Shown: positions 29,593-41,396, counted from the first letter of the stretch. The stretch is 64,000 bases of DNA from Inia geoffrensis (GCA_036417435.1 CM070913.1:93239373-93303372), one strand, 5' to 3'. Notes: generated by a model from the sequence alone, not told the origin. Translations and numbers: made by a program.

Positions 29593-30325
29593 CGCTCTAG
29601 GGTGAGGCACAAACGTTCGCATTTTCAGGAGAGAGCTCAGGCTCCCGCAGCTGCACACCTCCACCCCTACCTGATGCCCAGGTAGCAGAGGCAGGCTCAG
29701 GGCCCATCCCGGGATGCGTGGATGCCATGGCCAGGCAGGCAGTCTCCAGGCCAGGCTCCATGCTCACTGAGCCAGGCCAGGCCACATCCCACATCCGCCT
29801 GTCCGCCCTCTGGTCCCTGGAGCCAGGAAGGGTCTCCGCCCGTCCGACCACACCAGATGGACTAAAGGTCCCTCCTGGGGGAACAGGCTACCTCTGCTCA
29901 TCAGGGACGCGCCCCCGGGGGTCCCACTTCATTCTCCAGCAGCCTGCGGGGGGGCGGGGGGGTGGGAGGCAGTCCTAGGCCCTCGTGTATTTGGGCAAAC
30001 AGCTCAGATAGGGTCCCCAGGTCCCCTGGGCACACAGCCCGTGGGTCAGAGCCGGCAGTGGGCCGGGTCGACGAGAACCCAGGCTCTCTCATGGTGGGTG
30101 TTGGTCTTACTCTTCTGTTAAAGCCAAAGACCATTTTATAAAACGTTCCCACTAATTCTGTCTCACATGAAGTAAACAGTAGACACAGAAGTAGTGCATC
30201 TCTGTGTTCAGTCCTAAAGGACAGATTAGCAGTTAGCAGCCCACCAGGGGCTGCAAACCAGGGGTCTGGGCACTGAACAAATCCATGGAAATACTTGGCT
30301 TGAGCCCATCATTTTATAAATAACA
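29593..30325. other. Intergenic, G-rich runs, no named feature
   Basis: Contains a G-rich string at 29947-29968 ('gggggggcgggggggtggg'-like) that could form a quadruplex. No gene or named repeat. Confidence 0.4.
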
Positions 30326-30760
30326 CGTGCTTTTACATTTTGAAATAGTCTCATATGCAGAGAAGATGCAGGTAGAGTGCAAGACTTTTTTTAAATTTTC
30401 TTACCTAAATTATTTGGGAGCACGCTGGACACTTTTCTGTGTATTTCCTGCAAACTAGGACTTTCTCTCAAGTCTCTGTAAAATCAAGAAATAATAGGAC
30501 ACATCAGACCCCACTTGGTTTTTGCATTTGTCCCAGCAACATCTTTTATTGACAGGACCCAAGCCAGCATCACACTCAGCTGTCCTGAGGTTTTATGCTC
30601 CCTGAGCCTTGGTTTTCCCTTGACCTCCATGACCTTGGGCCTCGTGAAGGTCACAGGCTGGCTGTCCTGTAGACTGTCCCTCAACGCCAGCGGCCTCAAG
30701 TGTCCCCATGGTTCAATTCCGGTTCTGCATCTCTGGTAGTAATGTCACAGAATGATATTA
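30326..30760 (-). repeat. Old L1 fragment (antisense)
   Basis: 'acattttgaaatagtctcatatgcagagaag', 'gggagcacgctggacac..tgtatttcctgcaaactaggactttctc' and 'tgtcccagcaacatcttttattgacagg' are recurrent L1M 3'-region phrases, diverged. Confidence 0.5.
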
Positions 30761-31160
30761 TGCTCACATAAAATTTTCAATTTTAGGTGAGTCACTATTT
30801 AAACACCTGGAGCTTTCATGTAGAATTTTGGGTTTTCAGTCAAAAGTCTCTATTTTCACCCCAAGCTGGCTCTACTTGGAGAAGCTGTGGATCCCCCGGG
30901 GGGCCTGCAGCCATGGTGACAGACCCAGAGAGATCCCTCAGGAGGAGATCAGAGGGCTCACACCACACCGGTGAGAGCACAGACCCCAGGCGAGGTCAGC
31001 CGTGGAGGCCCAGGTGCTGGCTGACCTCAGCATGACTGGGCCTTGCAGGCAAACGCTCATATGCCTGTGTGCATGGGTGTCAAGTATACAAAACGCACCT
31101 ACACAGGAGACCCCTGGGACCAGAAGGTCTCTGTTCTAGCTCCCATTTTACAGGTGGGGA
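30761..31160. other. Intergenic, no clear feature
   Basis: Only a short MIR-like block ('cattttacaggtggggaaactgaggctctgg', 31145-31175) at its end. Confidence 0.4.
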
Positions 31161-31163
31161 AAC

Positions 31164-31535
31164 TGAGGCTCTGGTCTTGGCTCAGGCTGTCATAACAAAA
31201 GCCACAGTGCAGGCTTAAACAGCAGTTATTTATTTCTCACGGTCTTGGAGGCTGGACGTCCAAGACCACGGTGATGGCAGATTGGGTTCCTGGTGAGAGC
31301 CTGCTCCGGGCTTGCAGACGGCACCTTCTGGCTGTGTGTTCACATGGCAGAGAGACCAAGTCTGGTCTCTTCTTCTTATAGGGACAGTAAGCCCACCGTG
31401 AGGGCCCCGTCCTCGTGACCGCATCTCAGCTTATCACCTCCCAAGGTCTCATTTCCAAGTACCATCACGTTGGGGGTTAGAGCTTCAGCGTACGACCTTT
31501 GGGGGGACACAGACATTCAGCCCGTTAACACGCAG
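31164..31535 (-). repeat. MaLR LTR-like element (antisense)
   Basis: Landmarks in reverse complement: 'caggctgtcataacaaaagcc', 'aacagcagttatttatttctcacggtcttggaggctgg', 'tggctgtgtgttcacatggcag', 'ctcatttccaagtaccatcacgttgggggttagagcttcagcgt' and 'ggggggacacagacattcagcccgt'. Nearly full length. Confidence 0.75.
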
Positions 31536-31684
31536 GGAGAGGGGCCCCCAGCACCACAGCTGCCCCTCGGATGGGACCGAGGACAGACCCAGATTCCAGC
31601 CACACCTCACCCCCTCCTGCCACCTTTCCTAGGAGCAAATTATGGGAGGTTAGGAGGCTCTGGGTGACTCACCCTAAAGAATAA

Positions 31685-31860
31685 TCACGATGGTACAGTT
31701 ACTGGTACTGTTCTGCTCTTCACAGACACAAGGGAGGGAATGTGCTTAGTTTCATGTTCCAGATGAGGAAACTGCGGCTCGGAGAGGAGCAGTGATTTGC
31801 TGAAGCTCGGGCACTTGGTGGGCAGGGGAGCTGGGAGTGAACCCGTGACGGTCTTGCTCT
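31685..31860 (-). repeat. MIR SINE (antisense)
   Basis: 'tgttccagatgaggaaactgcggctcggagaggagcagtgatttgctgaagctcgggcac' is the reverse-complement core, and 'gctgggagtgaacccgtgac' the 5' part. Confidence 0.75.
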
Positions 31861-32655
31861 GGGGGTCCTGCTTACAAGCTGCCGTGGCCCTCCCTGGGTG
31901 GGGAGGGGGTGTGATTATGGGACAGCAGCACGGGTGCCCCTCGTTGGAATCCCAAGGACGGCGAGCGGATGTTCCTCCAGGGCTCTGGGGCCAGGCCAGC
32001 GCTGGGCCGGTGTCCCTCGCGACTGTGTGCCCGTGGGCCTCCCACCCCAGCTGGGCATTGGGCCCCTGCTGGCTCTGCAGCCCCTGCCGTCTCTGAGTGG
32101 ACAAAGGGTGACAGCACCCCAGTGCGTCCAGAGAAACGAGAGGAAACCAAAGCAGACGGACCCCAGCACAGCTGCCTGCTCCCCTGGCTCCCCAGGCACT
32201 GGGCAGCTCGAGGCTGCAGCAAGCACTCCCACCTGCACTGTCCCATTTCTGGGTTCTCACCCGGGGCCGTCGTGGGCTTGCAGCCAGGTGGTGACCAGGG
32301 CCGCGTCTTCCTCACCCGTCTGGCGGTGACGCTGGCTGTCTCTGGAGCCCCCGCCTGGCCTGGGCTTCCTTACCCGGCGGCGGCCAGTGCCAAGGGCAGG
32401 AGCCCCAGGAAGCTGAGCGGAAGCCACAGGTCACTTCTGCTGGCCTCGTGCCCGCGGGCCCCAAGGGAAGGGGACAGACCCCACCTCTCAGTGGGTGCCA
32501 AGTGTCAGTCCACAGTCTGAGAAACCATGTGAGATCCAAAGATTTTGCCCCTCTTGGAAAACTCAGCTGGCCACACTGTTCCCGTTCGCATGGGAGAACC
32601 AAGGGCCTGAGCCCCCCAGACCTGCTCCTCCGCAGGCGGACAGCAGGCCACTGCG
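31861..32655. other. Intergenic, no feature recognised
   Basis: GC-rich. Open frames on both strands have no recognisable protein similarity. Confidence 0.4.
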
Positions 32656-33310
32656 TGGCTCAGGCGGAGACCTCATCACCCTGCTGTCACCTCCTGCCCG
32701 GCTCATCAGCCCCTCTGACCCCCAGGCAAGCCACCATCCGCTCTGCCTCTTAACTGTCCTCTGCATCCGCACTGGCCCCTCTCCCATCTGCTCTCCACAC
32801 GGCAACCACAGGACCCGTGAAAAGTTTCATCAGACCAGATCCCTCTGGTCTCCAAACCCTCCCGTGGATCCCCTGGCCTTGGGAGTGAGTGTGAGGGCAC
32901 AACGCCAGTCCTTTCCACAGCCTAGATCTGGCCCCTCGTCCCTGTCCTCCATCTCCCCTCCCGCCTTCGCTCCAGCCACCCTGACCCAGCCCTCCCAGAC
33001 CACAGCTCCTGCCTCAGGGCTTTTGCACACGCAGGTGCCTCCAGTGTCACCTTTGCAGTAGTGCCTCTCTGACCACCTCCCTGGAACTGTAAGCGGCCCT
33101 CCTTCCCCATAAACGCACCCACACCCCTCCCTTCCTTTATTTTCTCCATGGCACCCACTACCACCTGACACACTCTATAGTCAGTTTAGATACTCAGCTT
33201 GTATTTTGCCGGCGGTCTTTCCTCTCCACTAGAGTGTAAAGATTTGGCCTATTTTGTTCAACACCGTGGTTCTGGCTTACTACATGTTTGCTGAGTGAAC
33301 AAACGAATGA
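32656..33310 (+). repeat. L2 LINE 3' fragment, long
   Basis: A chain of L2 phrases: 'tctgaccccc..', 'tctccaaaccctcccgtggatcccc', 'cctgcctcagggcttttgcacacgcaggtgcc', 'tttattttctccatggcacccactaccacctgac' and 'gtggttctggcttactacatgtttgctgagtgaac'. At about 650 bp it is the longest L2 here. Confidence 0.75.
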
Positions 33311-34881
33311 CAGAAATGCCGCAGGTGGACCCAGGGCCCATGCTGGCGGCTGGGCCAGGCCTCCTCCCTGAGCCGTCTCAGGACTCCCGTCTTCCTCCTG
33401 GCCCAGGAAGCGGCCTTTGGGAGGGCGGCCGCTCAGTTTGGATGAAAACCAGGACTGTCCTGGATGGACCTGGACGACTGGCCCCTCTTTCTAGGCCAGA
33501 CCAGGAGTGCAGCACGAGACTCGGGGGTAGACTCCCTGGGACTGAAACAAGCTCCATTCCCAGAGCCTCTCTCAATCATGACTCCCTCCTGGGGTCCGTG
33601 GTGTTTGAACCTCTCTCCGTCCAGTGTTGGTTTCAGAGGGGAGAGGTAAGCCCCTTGTGGTCAGCTATCAGGAGGCCCAGGGATGGTACAGCAGAGGCCG
33701 CCTGGCCGACTGCGGAGAGAAACACAAGGACCTCGAATCAGCACCAGGTGAAGACGCCAGAAGCAGTGTGAGGTACAGCTGACTCAGCAGACAGACGCCG
33801 CTCAGCGGCCTCAAGGTCTCCTGGCCCTTCGTTTAGTGATAACACATGAGACACGAACAAGTGATTCCTAAACAATGTGGCCACTCCCTGCCCGGCAGAG
33901 CCCTTGTCACAGAGACACAGGGGCACAGGACGCAAAGTGCTGACCGAGCCCACAGAGGACACGGGCGGGCCCCCGAGACAGACTGCACTGTGGCATTTAC
34001 TGTCAGACCCATTTCACGATCGCGCCCAGGAACCAACGGGTAAATGTGAGTCGGATGCTCTGCAGGGGCGGGAGTCCAGGTAGCTGCAGGTTGTGGGGAA
34101 AGTGAGTAAATAGCAAGGAAAATGGGTGGTGACCGCACGCCGTGAACGCGAGGGGCGGGAGTTCTGGCAAGGACGGAGCCCCCAGGGGTCTGCGCGGAGC
34201 AGCCTGGGCTGAGAGCTGTCTGGGGACCGTCAGAGGGTCATGGAATGTGGAGCTCCCAGGTCCCGCCCTCATCACAGTCACCGCCCAGGGAGGTGGCCAC
34301 CGGCCAGGGTTGCATCACCCCAGCGAAGCCCCAGGTAGCCCCGGGCCACAGCAGCGTGGACCCTGATGCAATCCTCTGCCTGGACTCGTGTGGCCTCGCT
34401 GGCCTGCCGGCCTGGACTCTGCCCTTCCGGGGTCCCCGGCCCCCAGCGCAGCCTGCAGCTGCCCCCTCCTCCCAGGCTCCATCTAGAAGCACTTGGGGTT
34501 GTTGCCTTGCGGTGCCAAGCAAGTCACTAGCGGCCTCCGAGGCTTCCTTTCCCACCTCCCAAGCAGCCCGGGGGCTGGGGAGCCAGGTGCGCGCCTGTCG
34601 GGAGCGCGGATCCCCCAGCCAGGCCCCCGTTCTCGCCTGCCCTTCTCCTTGACAGCGTGACTGACGGAATTACTCAGCTGCTTTGTATGTATGTGAATTG
34701 GGGATAAGCGCACTGCCCGGTGGGCCGGATTAAACAAACAACCCCACCCGGAGGAGAGGAACCGGCCGGGGCACAGGTGCAATGCCAGAGCCTTCTAGTG
34801 TTATGACCGAATTTCACTGAGTCCTCGATGAACAGTTTTTCACGTTAAATCAGGTTGTGTCTTAAAAACTGATGGAGGGTC
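33311..34881. other. Intergenic, 1.6 kb, no feature recognised
   Basis: No named repeat, exon or RNA gene. The 34800-34880 part is AT-richer. Confidence 0.4.
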
Positions 34882-35025
34882 AAAGTACAGCACAGGACTT
34901 CCCTGGCGGTGCAGTGGTTAAGACTCCGCACTTCCACTGCAGGGGCACAGGTTTGATCCCTGGTCAGGGAACTAAGAGCCCAGGTGCCAAGCGGCACAGC
35001 CAAAAAAAACAAAGGTACAACCCAC
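34882..35025 (+). repeat. Short CHR-type SINE
   Basis: Head 'ggacttccctggcggtgcagtggttaagactcc' from 34895, B box 'ggtttgatccctgg', A-rich end at about 35013. Imperfect flanking duplicates aaagtacagcaca and aaaggtacaacccaca. Confidence 0.88.
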
Positions 35026-35375
35026 AACACTGTGTTCTTTCTAGCAGCTCGTAAATGAATGGGGGTCTTACTATCAGTGGCATTTAGATTTGACTGAACA
35101 CAGAAGTATTACTAAGCCGGAGAGCACAGGGGGTCCCAGACTCCACGGAGGGGAAGCGGGGGAAGAGCTCTGTGAACCAGGAGTGGGGTTAACAGTGCCT
35201 GGGCTCGGGGACCCCAGGAAGGTCCCAGGCTGCACCATGGGCACCGTAGCCCCTGGACACCTGGCCCCTTTCCTGGGGTCTCGGGGACTCCAAGATGCCA
35301 GCAGACATCATGAGCTCTCATTCCAAAGGCAGAAGAGAGAAGTCAGTGCCGCCATCAGTAAAAGGAGTGTTGTAA
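35026..35375. other. Intergenic, no feature recognised
   Basis: Nothing nameable. Confidence 0.4.
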
Positions 35376-35610
35376 GTGGGGATCACAGCGTCCGGGATGA
35401 AGGTGGGCCTGGGGCGCTTTAGGCCAGGCAGTCCCGGAGGGCCTCTTGGAGTAGGCGACATTTGAGTGAGACCTCCGTGACGGGAGGGCGTGGGGGCAGT
35501 GTTCCAGGCAGAGCGAACAGCCAAAGGCCTCAGGCTGGAGGCAACTTGAGAGGCGGGGGGAGACAGAAAGAGGCCAAAGGTCAGGGTAGCTGACCCAGCT
35601 CACCCGGCTC
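35376..35610 (-). repeat. L2 LINE fragment (antisense)
   Basis: 'gagggcctcttggagtaggcgacatttgagtgagacc' and 'cagtgttccaggcagagcgaacagccaaaggcc' are reverse-complement L2 phrases. Confidence 0.6.
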
Positions 35611-36029
35611 CAATAGGAGGATTTGAAGCCAGGGCCCAGGCACGTCCAGCTGCGCTTACCATGTTATTGGTTATAATGAAGGACAAAGAGGAGGAGAGTG
35701 GGCAGCTCTGGGCGTGGGCATTTGGGAGACAGGGGGCCGCAGGTGGCTGGGAGGGGCAGAGGGTGGCCAGCAGAGGCGCATCTTACATTCAGTCCCGTGC
35801 ACCTCTGACCGTCCCTGAGGAAGGCAACACTCAGAGCCAGGTGTCCCAAGGCCAGGTGGCCCTCCAGGCGGAAACAGGCAGCCGGGCATTGGGGGAGGAG
35901 CTGGGCGGAAATTCAAGAGTCTGTTTCTTTCTGAGCCCAGGCCCCTCCCCATAGGATGAGATGCCCAACTGCGGGGGCGCTGGCCACACCGCAGCTCACA
36001 CCTCAGGTTATTTCGCCTCCCTACTGAAA
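35611..36029. other. Intergenic, no feature recognised
   Basis: Nothing nameable. Confidence 0.4.
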
Positions 36030-36600
36030 CTGTTGTATTGTTTCTGACAATGTAGATTTGACGTTCTTTTTCACTTATCCATACTTTATTTCAGCTCATA
36101 CCTTTTTCAACAACTGTATGCTAAAATACACATGACACAAAATTTATCATTAGTGACATTGAGTACACTGCCGGTGCCCACCCTGCCCTGCACCCAGCTC
36201 CCGAACATTTTTATCCACCAGAGGGAATCTCCGTGCCCCCCAGCGGTCACCCCCAGCCCCTCACCAGCTGTCAGCCAACATGAATCTACTTTAAGTCTCT
36301 GTGCATTTGCTTATTCCGGGAACCTCATCTGGGAGGAAATCATACAATAGTCGTCGTTTTGCGTCTGGCTTCTTTAACGTAACATGTTTTCAAGGTTCAT
36401 TCGTGTTGTAACGTGAATCAGAGCTTCATTCCTTTTTATGGCTGAATCATGTTCTCTTGTACGGCTGGCCCACTTTGGTTTATTCATCCATCCGTGGACG
36501 GACATCAGGGTTGGCAACTGTGAATAACACTGCTATGAACGTGGATGTGTGTGTTTGCTGAGCCCCGGTTTTATTCCTCTGGGGAGTAGACACGGAAGTC
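36030..36600 (-). repeat. Old L1 3' fragment (antisense)
   Basis: 'tgacacaaaatttatcattagtgacattgagtac', 'ggaacctcatctgggaggaaatcatac', 'catgttctcttgtacggc' and 'actgtgaataacactgctatgaacgtgg' are reverse-complement L1M 3' phrases. Confidence 0.75.
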
Positions 36601-36769
36601 TAACACAGGCTTTACTGGGGAACCCGAGTGGGCTTCTGAGAGCACAGCAGGGCGCAGATGCGGCAGATGCTGTGTCACCCAGCCTGGGTCAGGTCTGGAA
36701 GAGTAAAGCTCCCCAACCTTTCCCACGCCCCTCCACCCAGCTGTTAGGGGAACCACTGACCGAAACCCA

Positions 36770-37245
36770 CCCCCCCGCCCTGGCCAGACCCAATAGTAAC
36801 CACTTGCATGAGTTACCTTACAACGGGAGGTGCTGGTAAGGAACGTGGAACTAACAAGCTACACCAACGGGGAGAATTCGGGAAAGGCCCAAAGGAGAGA
36901 GGAGACGCCAGTCCGTATGTCCTACCGACCTCCCAGAATCCTTCTCTCTGGAATGCATCCAGGTTAAGCGATGCACGCACCACCAGCAAGGACCCTGAGT
37001 CAGAGTGATTGGCCAGAGACGACCCAGAAACTAAACCCATCACCATAAAACTCGAGACTGTGAGCCATGTGGCAGAGCCGTTCTCCTGGGGTCCCTTACC
37101 CTGCTGCTCTCCGCCCGGGCGCCCCTTCCCAACAAAGTCTCTTGCTTCGTCAGCACGTGTGTCTCCTCGGACAATTCACGTTCGCGTGTTCGACGAGAGC
37201 CCGCTCTCGGGCCCTGGAAGGGGCCCCCCCTCCCTGCAACACAAC
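36770..37245 (+). repeat. Solo ERV (class I-like) LTR
   Basis: Promoter and polyadenylation landmarks of a retroviral LTR: a TATA-like 'ccataaaac' (37040-37048), a degenerate polyA signal AACAAA (37131-37136, in 'cccaacaaagtctcttgctt') and a U5-like 'cagcacgtgtgtctcctcggacaattc'. No gag, pol or env coding remains adjoin it, so it appears to be a solo LTR. The ends were judged by eye and no flanking duplicate was identified. Confidence 0.6.
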
Positions 37246-37889
37246 CGTGACCCAGAAGCTGTGCCCGGGGAAGGGGTGTTGACTGGGTCTGACCTCTAGG
37301 CTGGTTCTCAGGAGTGCCAATCCACCAGCTTCCCAGACAGTCCGCTGCTCAAGCGCATAAATGCATGTGATGGCTTTGCCCAGGGCGTGTGCAAATGTTC
37401 TGCACCCTCCTCCTGCAGAGGCTCTGCCGTGTCCCTGAGGGCATCTGGATTTGAGACCCGGGGCCTGTCTTGGTCTGGGGAGGGGAAAGGGGTTCCTGCA
37501 AAAGCCCATCAGGTAGGTCCTGGAGGCTGAGTACCACCTGTGCCAGGTGAGTCCAGGGTTGCCCAGGTGTGGACTCTGCAGTGTGGCTGGGCTGGACTGT
37601 TTCCTTGGGGTCACCAGCTGTGGCGGCTAGGGGTTGAGGCGTGGGAGAGTCGCCAGGAGCACAGAGCCAAGCGGATACCTGCGGGGACCCTGGGCTAATT
37701 ACCCTACAAAAGCCATCCAGTCGGCAGATTGATTTGGAGCCTGTACCAATGTTTATCATTTACCAAGAAGGGAACTAGCAGGAGATAAGAGAGTGCCCTT
37801 CTGAGAGGGTTTGGAGAACGTGGTTTAGGTATTTGGTACACATGCCTGTTTGATTTCATGCGGTCCTAAAACTTCTCACCCCCATCAGT
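37246..37889. other. Intergenic, no feature recognised
   Basis: Nothing nameable. Confidence 0.4.
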
Positions 37890-38120
37890 TTGTGGACAAA
37901 GAATGTCGCCTGCCTTTTCAGTAAACAAGGATGTTGCGGCCACAAAGCCAGCAGCCGCTGCAGCTGCACCTATGGTGCACCCTGAGGGTAATTCAGGATG
38001 CAGAAAAACAAGATACTGGCCCTAGACAGTTAAGATGCATATTTAAAAAAAAGAGAGAGAGAGAGTGTGTGCTTGCGAGAAGGCGAGAATGACAAAAAAA
38101 GAGGCATATCAAAGGAATGC
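37890..38120 (+). repeat. Unnamed dispersed repeat, copy A (paired with about 55325)
   Basis: Aligns over about 140 bases with 55325-55470 ('cagtaaacaaggatgttgcggcc..', 'ggtgcaccctgagg', 'atactggccctagacag', 'gatgcatat'). It is split after that by an A/GA-rich insertion (38041-38098), beyond which 'aggcatatcaaaggaatgc' resumes the match. I estimate three-quarters identity by eye. Confidence 0.6.
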
Positions 38121-38374
38121 TAAACAGGAGATGTGATTTCCAACTCCTAACCCAAAGCACACACACGAAGGGGCCATTGAACAGCTTGAGGGCTCTCGCC
38201 CTGGGCAAGCAGAAGAATAGGGAGGGGGTAGGACTGACTTGGGAAGGACAGGAGCTCCATCCTTCCGCCCCTACCTCAAGCTAGAGATGCCTGGTGGCCC
38301 AGGCCCCTCAGCTTTGCTCTCCTACCTGGGCAGCGCAGAGCAGAGGTGCCTGAGGTCTCGGGAAATGTTGCCTG

Positions 38375-38475
38375 CATGCATACGCATTCAGTAGGCGCTC
38401 ACCCCCGCATTCATTCACCACAGAACTCTTTGTGGAGCACCTACTCTGTGCAATGTTCTGTTCCAGGCACAGGGA
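38375..38475 (-). repeat. L2 LINE fragment (antisense)
   Basis: 'gcattcattcaccacagaactctttgtggagcacctactctgtgcaatgttctgttccaggcac' is a standard reverse-complement L2 block. Confidence 0.7.
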
Positions 38476-38664
38476 ATGGCATAGAACTTGAGCCCCAGGG
38501 GCAGAGGCTGGAAAAGCTGCAATTTGAGGCAGCAAAGAGATGCTCTTTGAACTGGACACTGCCCAGTAGTGAGTGCTGTCACGGGCTGGTGTTAGCAGGG
38601 AGGACCCATGGGTCAGGGGACTCTGGTGGGTGTGTAGCCCTCTGCAACCCCTTTGGAGCATAAA

Positions 38665-39113
38665 TGGGCATATGATTTTGTAAAGTGGAAGCTTTGCATA
38701 CTTTGTTACTCTGCAATTCCACCCCTAGGTATGTCCCCCAGAGAAACTCTGGCAGGGGACAGTAGGAGTCATGAATGAAAGTGTTTGTAGCAGCCTGTTC
38801 CTAACAGCAAAGATCTGGAAACAACCTACGTGTCCATCATCAGAACGGATCATAGTTCTGGGACAGGTCTTACAGGGCAGTATAAGGCAGCTGTGAGGAG
38901 AATGGGCTGCTGCTGCGCACCACAGAACGGATCTCAGTGACAAAATGTTTAGTGAGAACAGCAAGGTGCAAAGGACTACAAATGCTATTGTTAAAGATGA
39001 TGATTCAGAGCTATAAAATCATGATTCCGAGCTATAAAAAAGAAGAGATGTTACAGATTTTGCTCAAGGAGGGACCCAGGCAGATGTTAGAAACTTTAAA
39101 AGAAAATAAAGAG
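38665..39113 (+). repeat. Old L1 ORF2/3' fragment
   Basis: Sense-strand L1M phrases: 'ctctgcaattccacccctaggtatgtcc', 'acagcaaagatctggaaacaacctacgtgtccatcatcag' and 'agaacagcaaggtgcaaaggac'. Interrupted at its right by a SINE. Confidence 0.7.
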
Positions 39114-39280
39114 GGGCTTCCCTGGAGTCCAGTGGTTAAGACACCTCGAGCTTCCACTGCAGGGGGCACGGGTTCTGTCTGCCCCTGGGGGTGGGGTGGG
39201 GGTGGGGGAGCAGGGAGCTAAGATCCCGCAGGCCCAAAGTTGCGCTGAAAAGAAAAGAAAGAAAAGAAAAAGACACCTTT
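39114..39280 (+). repeat. Short SINE with internal G-rich expansion
   Basis: Head 'gggcttccctggagtccagtggttaagac' and tail 'agctaagatcccgcaggcc' followed by AAAAG repeats. Between them, where the family reads 'ccctggtcggggaac', there is a run of G4-5 blocks separated by T (39187-39209). Confidence 0.85.
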
Positions 39281-39559
39281 ATAGATAAGGAGTATTGAAG
39301 TGCATATGTAAATGAAGGACAATCTGTATTTTCCCCCCCGGGGGTGGAGGGAAGATAACTGAACTTCTGTGGATAAGAAAGAATTCCCCTGTCAGTTGCC
39401 TGCAATTTACAATGAGTTGTAAAATAGCTCGGAGACAACAGAAGCCCAAATCCCCATAGCCCTGAAGCAACACGGTGTGTGGCTGACCCTTGGAATATTT
39501 TTCCATTCCTTTACTTTCAGCCTGCCTGTGTCCTTAAATCTAAAGAGAGCAGCATATAG

Positions 39560-39950
39560 CAGGCAGCACACAGTTGGCTCTGGGTTTTTTATCCACTCAG
39601 CCATTCAATGACTTTCAATTAGGAAGTTTAATCTATTTGCATTTATGGATTTACATTTATCCATTTACATAATTACTAATAGGGAAGGATTTGCTCTTGG
39701 CATTTTGTTCATGGCTTTCAGTTCATCTTGTAATCTCTTTTCCTTTATTGGGTTTGTTGATTTTTAAAATATTGATATGCTTTGATTCCTTTCTCTTTCT
39801 CTTTTGTATAACTCTATAGGTAATTTTTTGTGTGTGGTTACTTTGGGACTTACATAAAATATGATAGTTATAAAAGCCAATTTTTAAGCTGATAACAACT
39901 TGTGTTCAGTTGCATACAAAAGCCCTGTAGTTACCTCCCCCCTACACATA
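39560..39950 (-). repeat. L1 ORF2 fragment (antisense)
   Basis: AT-rich. 'cattcaatgactttcaattaggaagtttaatctatttgcattt' is the reverse complement of an L1 ORF2 segment. Confidence 0.6.
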
Positions 39951-40565
39951 TTTCTTTTTAATTGAAGTATAGTTGATTTACAATATTATATTAGTTTCAG
40001 GTGTACAACATAGTGATTCAATATTTTTATAGATTATACTCTGTTTAAAGTTATAAAATATTAACTATATTCCCTGTGCTGTACAATATATCCATGTAGT
40101 GTCTTTATTTCATTTGTAGTAGTTTGTACTTCTTAATCCCCCATCCCAACCTTGCCCCTCCCTACTTCCCTCTCCTCACTGGTAGCCATTAGTCTGTTCT
40201 CTATATCAGTGTTCCTGTTTTGTTATATTCACTGGTTGGTTTTATCTTTTCAATTCCACATATAAATGATAACATACAGTATTTGTTTTTATCTATTTCA
40301 CTAAGTATAATGCCTTCCAGGTCCATCCATGTGTTGCAAATAGCAAAATTTCATTCTTTTTTATGGCTGAGTAATATTGCATTTTATATGTGTATGCTAC
40401 ATCTTCTTTATCCATTTATTTTAGATAAGCACTTAGGTGGTTTCTATATCTTGGCTACTGTAGATAATGTTGCTATGAACATTGGGGTGCATGCATCTTC
40501 TCAAATTTATGTTTACGTTTTCTTTGGGTATAAATCTGGGAGTGGATTCGCTGGATCATACAGTA

Positions 40566-40781
40566 GTTTTTTTTGTTTTTTTTTTTTTGCGGTACGCGGG
40601 CCTCTCCCTGCTGGGGCCTCTCCCGTGGCGGAGCAACAGGCTCCGGACGTGCAGGCTCGGCGGCCATGGCTCACGGGCCCAGCCGCTCCGCGGCACGTGG
40701 GATCTTCCCGGATCGGGGCACGAACCCGCGTCCCCCGCATCGGCAGGCGGACTCTCAACCACTGCGCCACCAGGGAAGCCC
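40566..40781 (-). repeat. Young CHR-type SINE (antisense)
   Basis: T-run, 'gcggtacgcgggcctctccc', the 'cggccatggctcacgggccc' block and the head 'accagggaagccc' at the right. The full-length 200-bp young form, inserted in the L1. Confidence 0.93.
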
Positions 40782-40891
40782 TATTTTCAGTTTTTTAAGG
40801 AACCACCATAACGTTTTCAGTAGTGGCTGCACTAATTTGCATTCCTACCACACACACACACTTTATGGTATTGTCACAATTTATATCTATT

Positions 40892-41128
40892 CATACTGTG
40901 TACTTTTTTTTTTTTTTTTGTGGTACGCGGGCCTCTCACTGCTGTGGCCTCTCCCGTTGCAGAGCACAGGCTCCGGACGCGCAGGCTCAGCGGCCATGGC
41001 TCACGGGCCCAGCCGCTCCGCGGCACGTGGGATCCTCCCGGACCGGGGCACGAACCCGTGTCCCCTACATCGGCAGGTGGACTCTCAACCACTGCGCCAC
41101 CAGGGAAGCCCCATACTGTGTACTTTTT
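40892..41128 (-). repeat. Young CHR-type SINE (antisense) with 17-bp target-site duplication
   Basis: Same family as the preceding element, about 110 bases away and in the same orientation. Perfect duplicates catactgtgtacttttt at 40892-40908 and 41112-41128 flank it. Confidence 0.95.
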
Positions 41129-41334
41129 AACACATTTATTAGTTATAGTTATTGTTTAATACTTTTGTCTTGTAACTTTTAAACTAGAATTAAAAGTGAT
41201 TTACCACCACCATTACAGTGATATTCTGTATTTGTCTATATATTTATCTTCACCAACAGTTTTCTTATGCTATTGTGTTGTGTTTTTTGTACACAAAGAT
41301 GTCAGTTTTATAAAGCTTAAAAACAAGCAAAACA

Positions 41335-41396
41335 CAATGTATACGTATATGAATATACACATACAAATACATACATACACATATTATATATATATG
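41335..41396. repeat. TA/CATA-rich low-complexity tract
   Basis: Alternating pyrimidine-purine text made of cata, tata and gtatat units. Confidence 0.8.
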
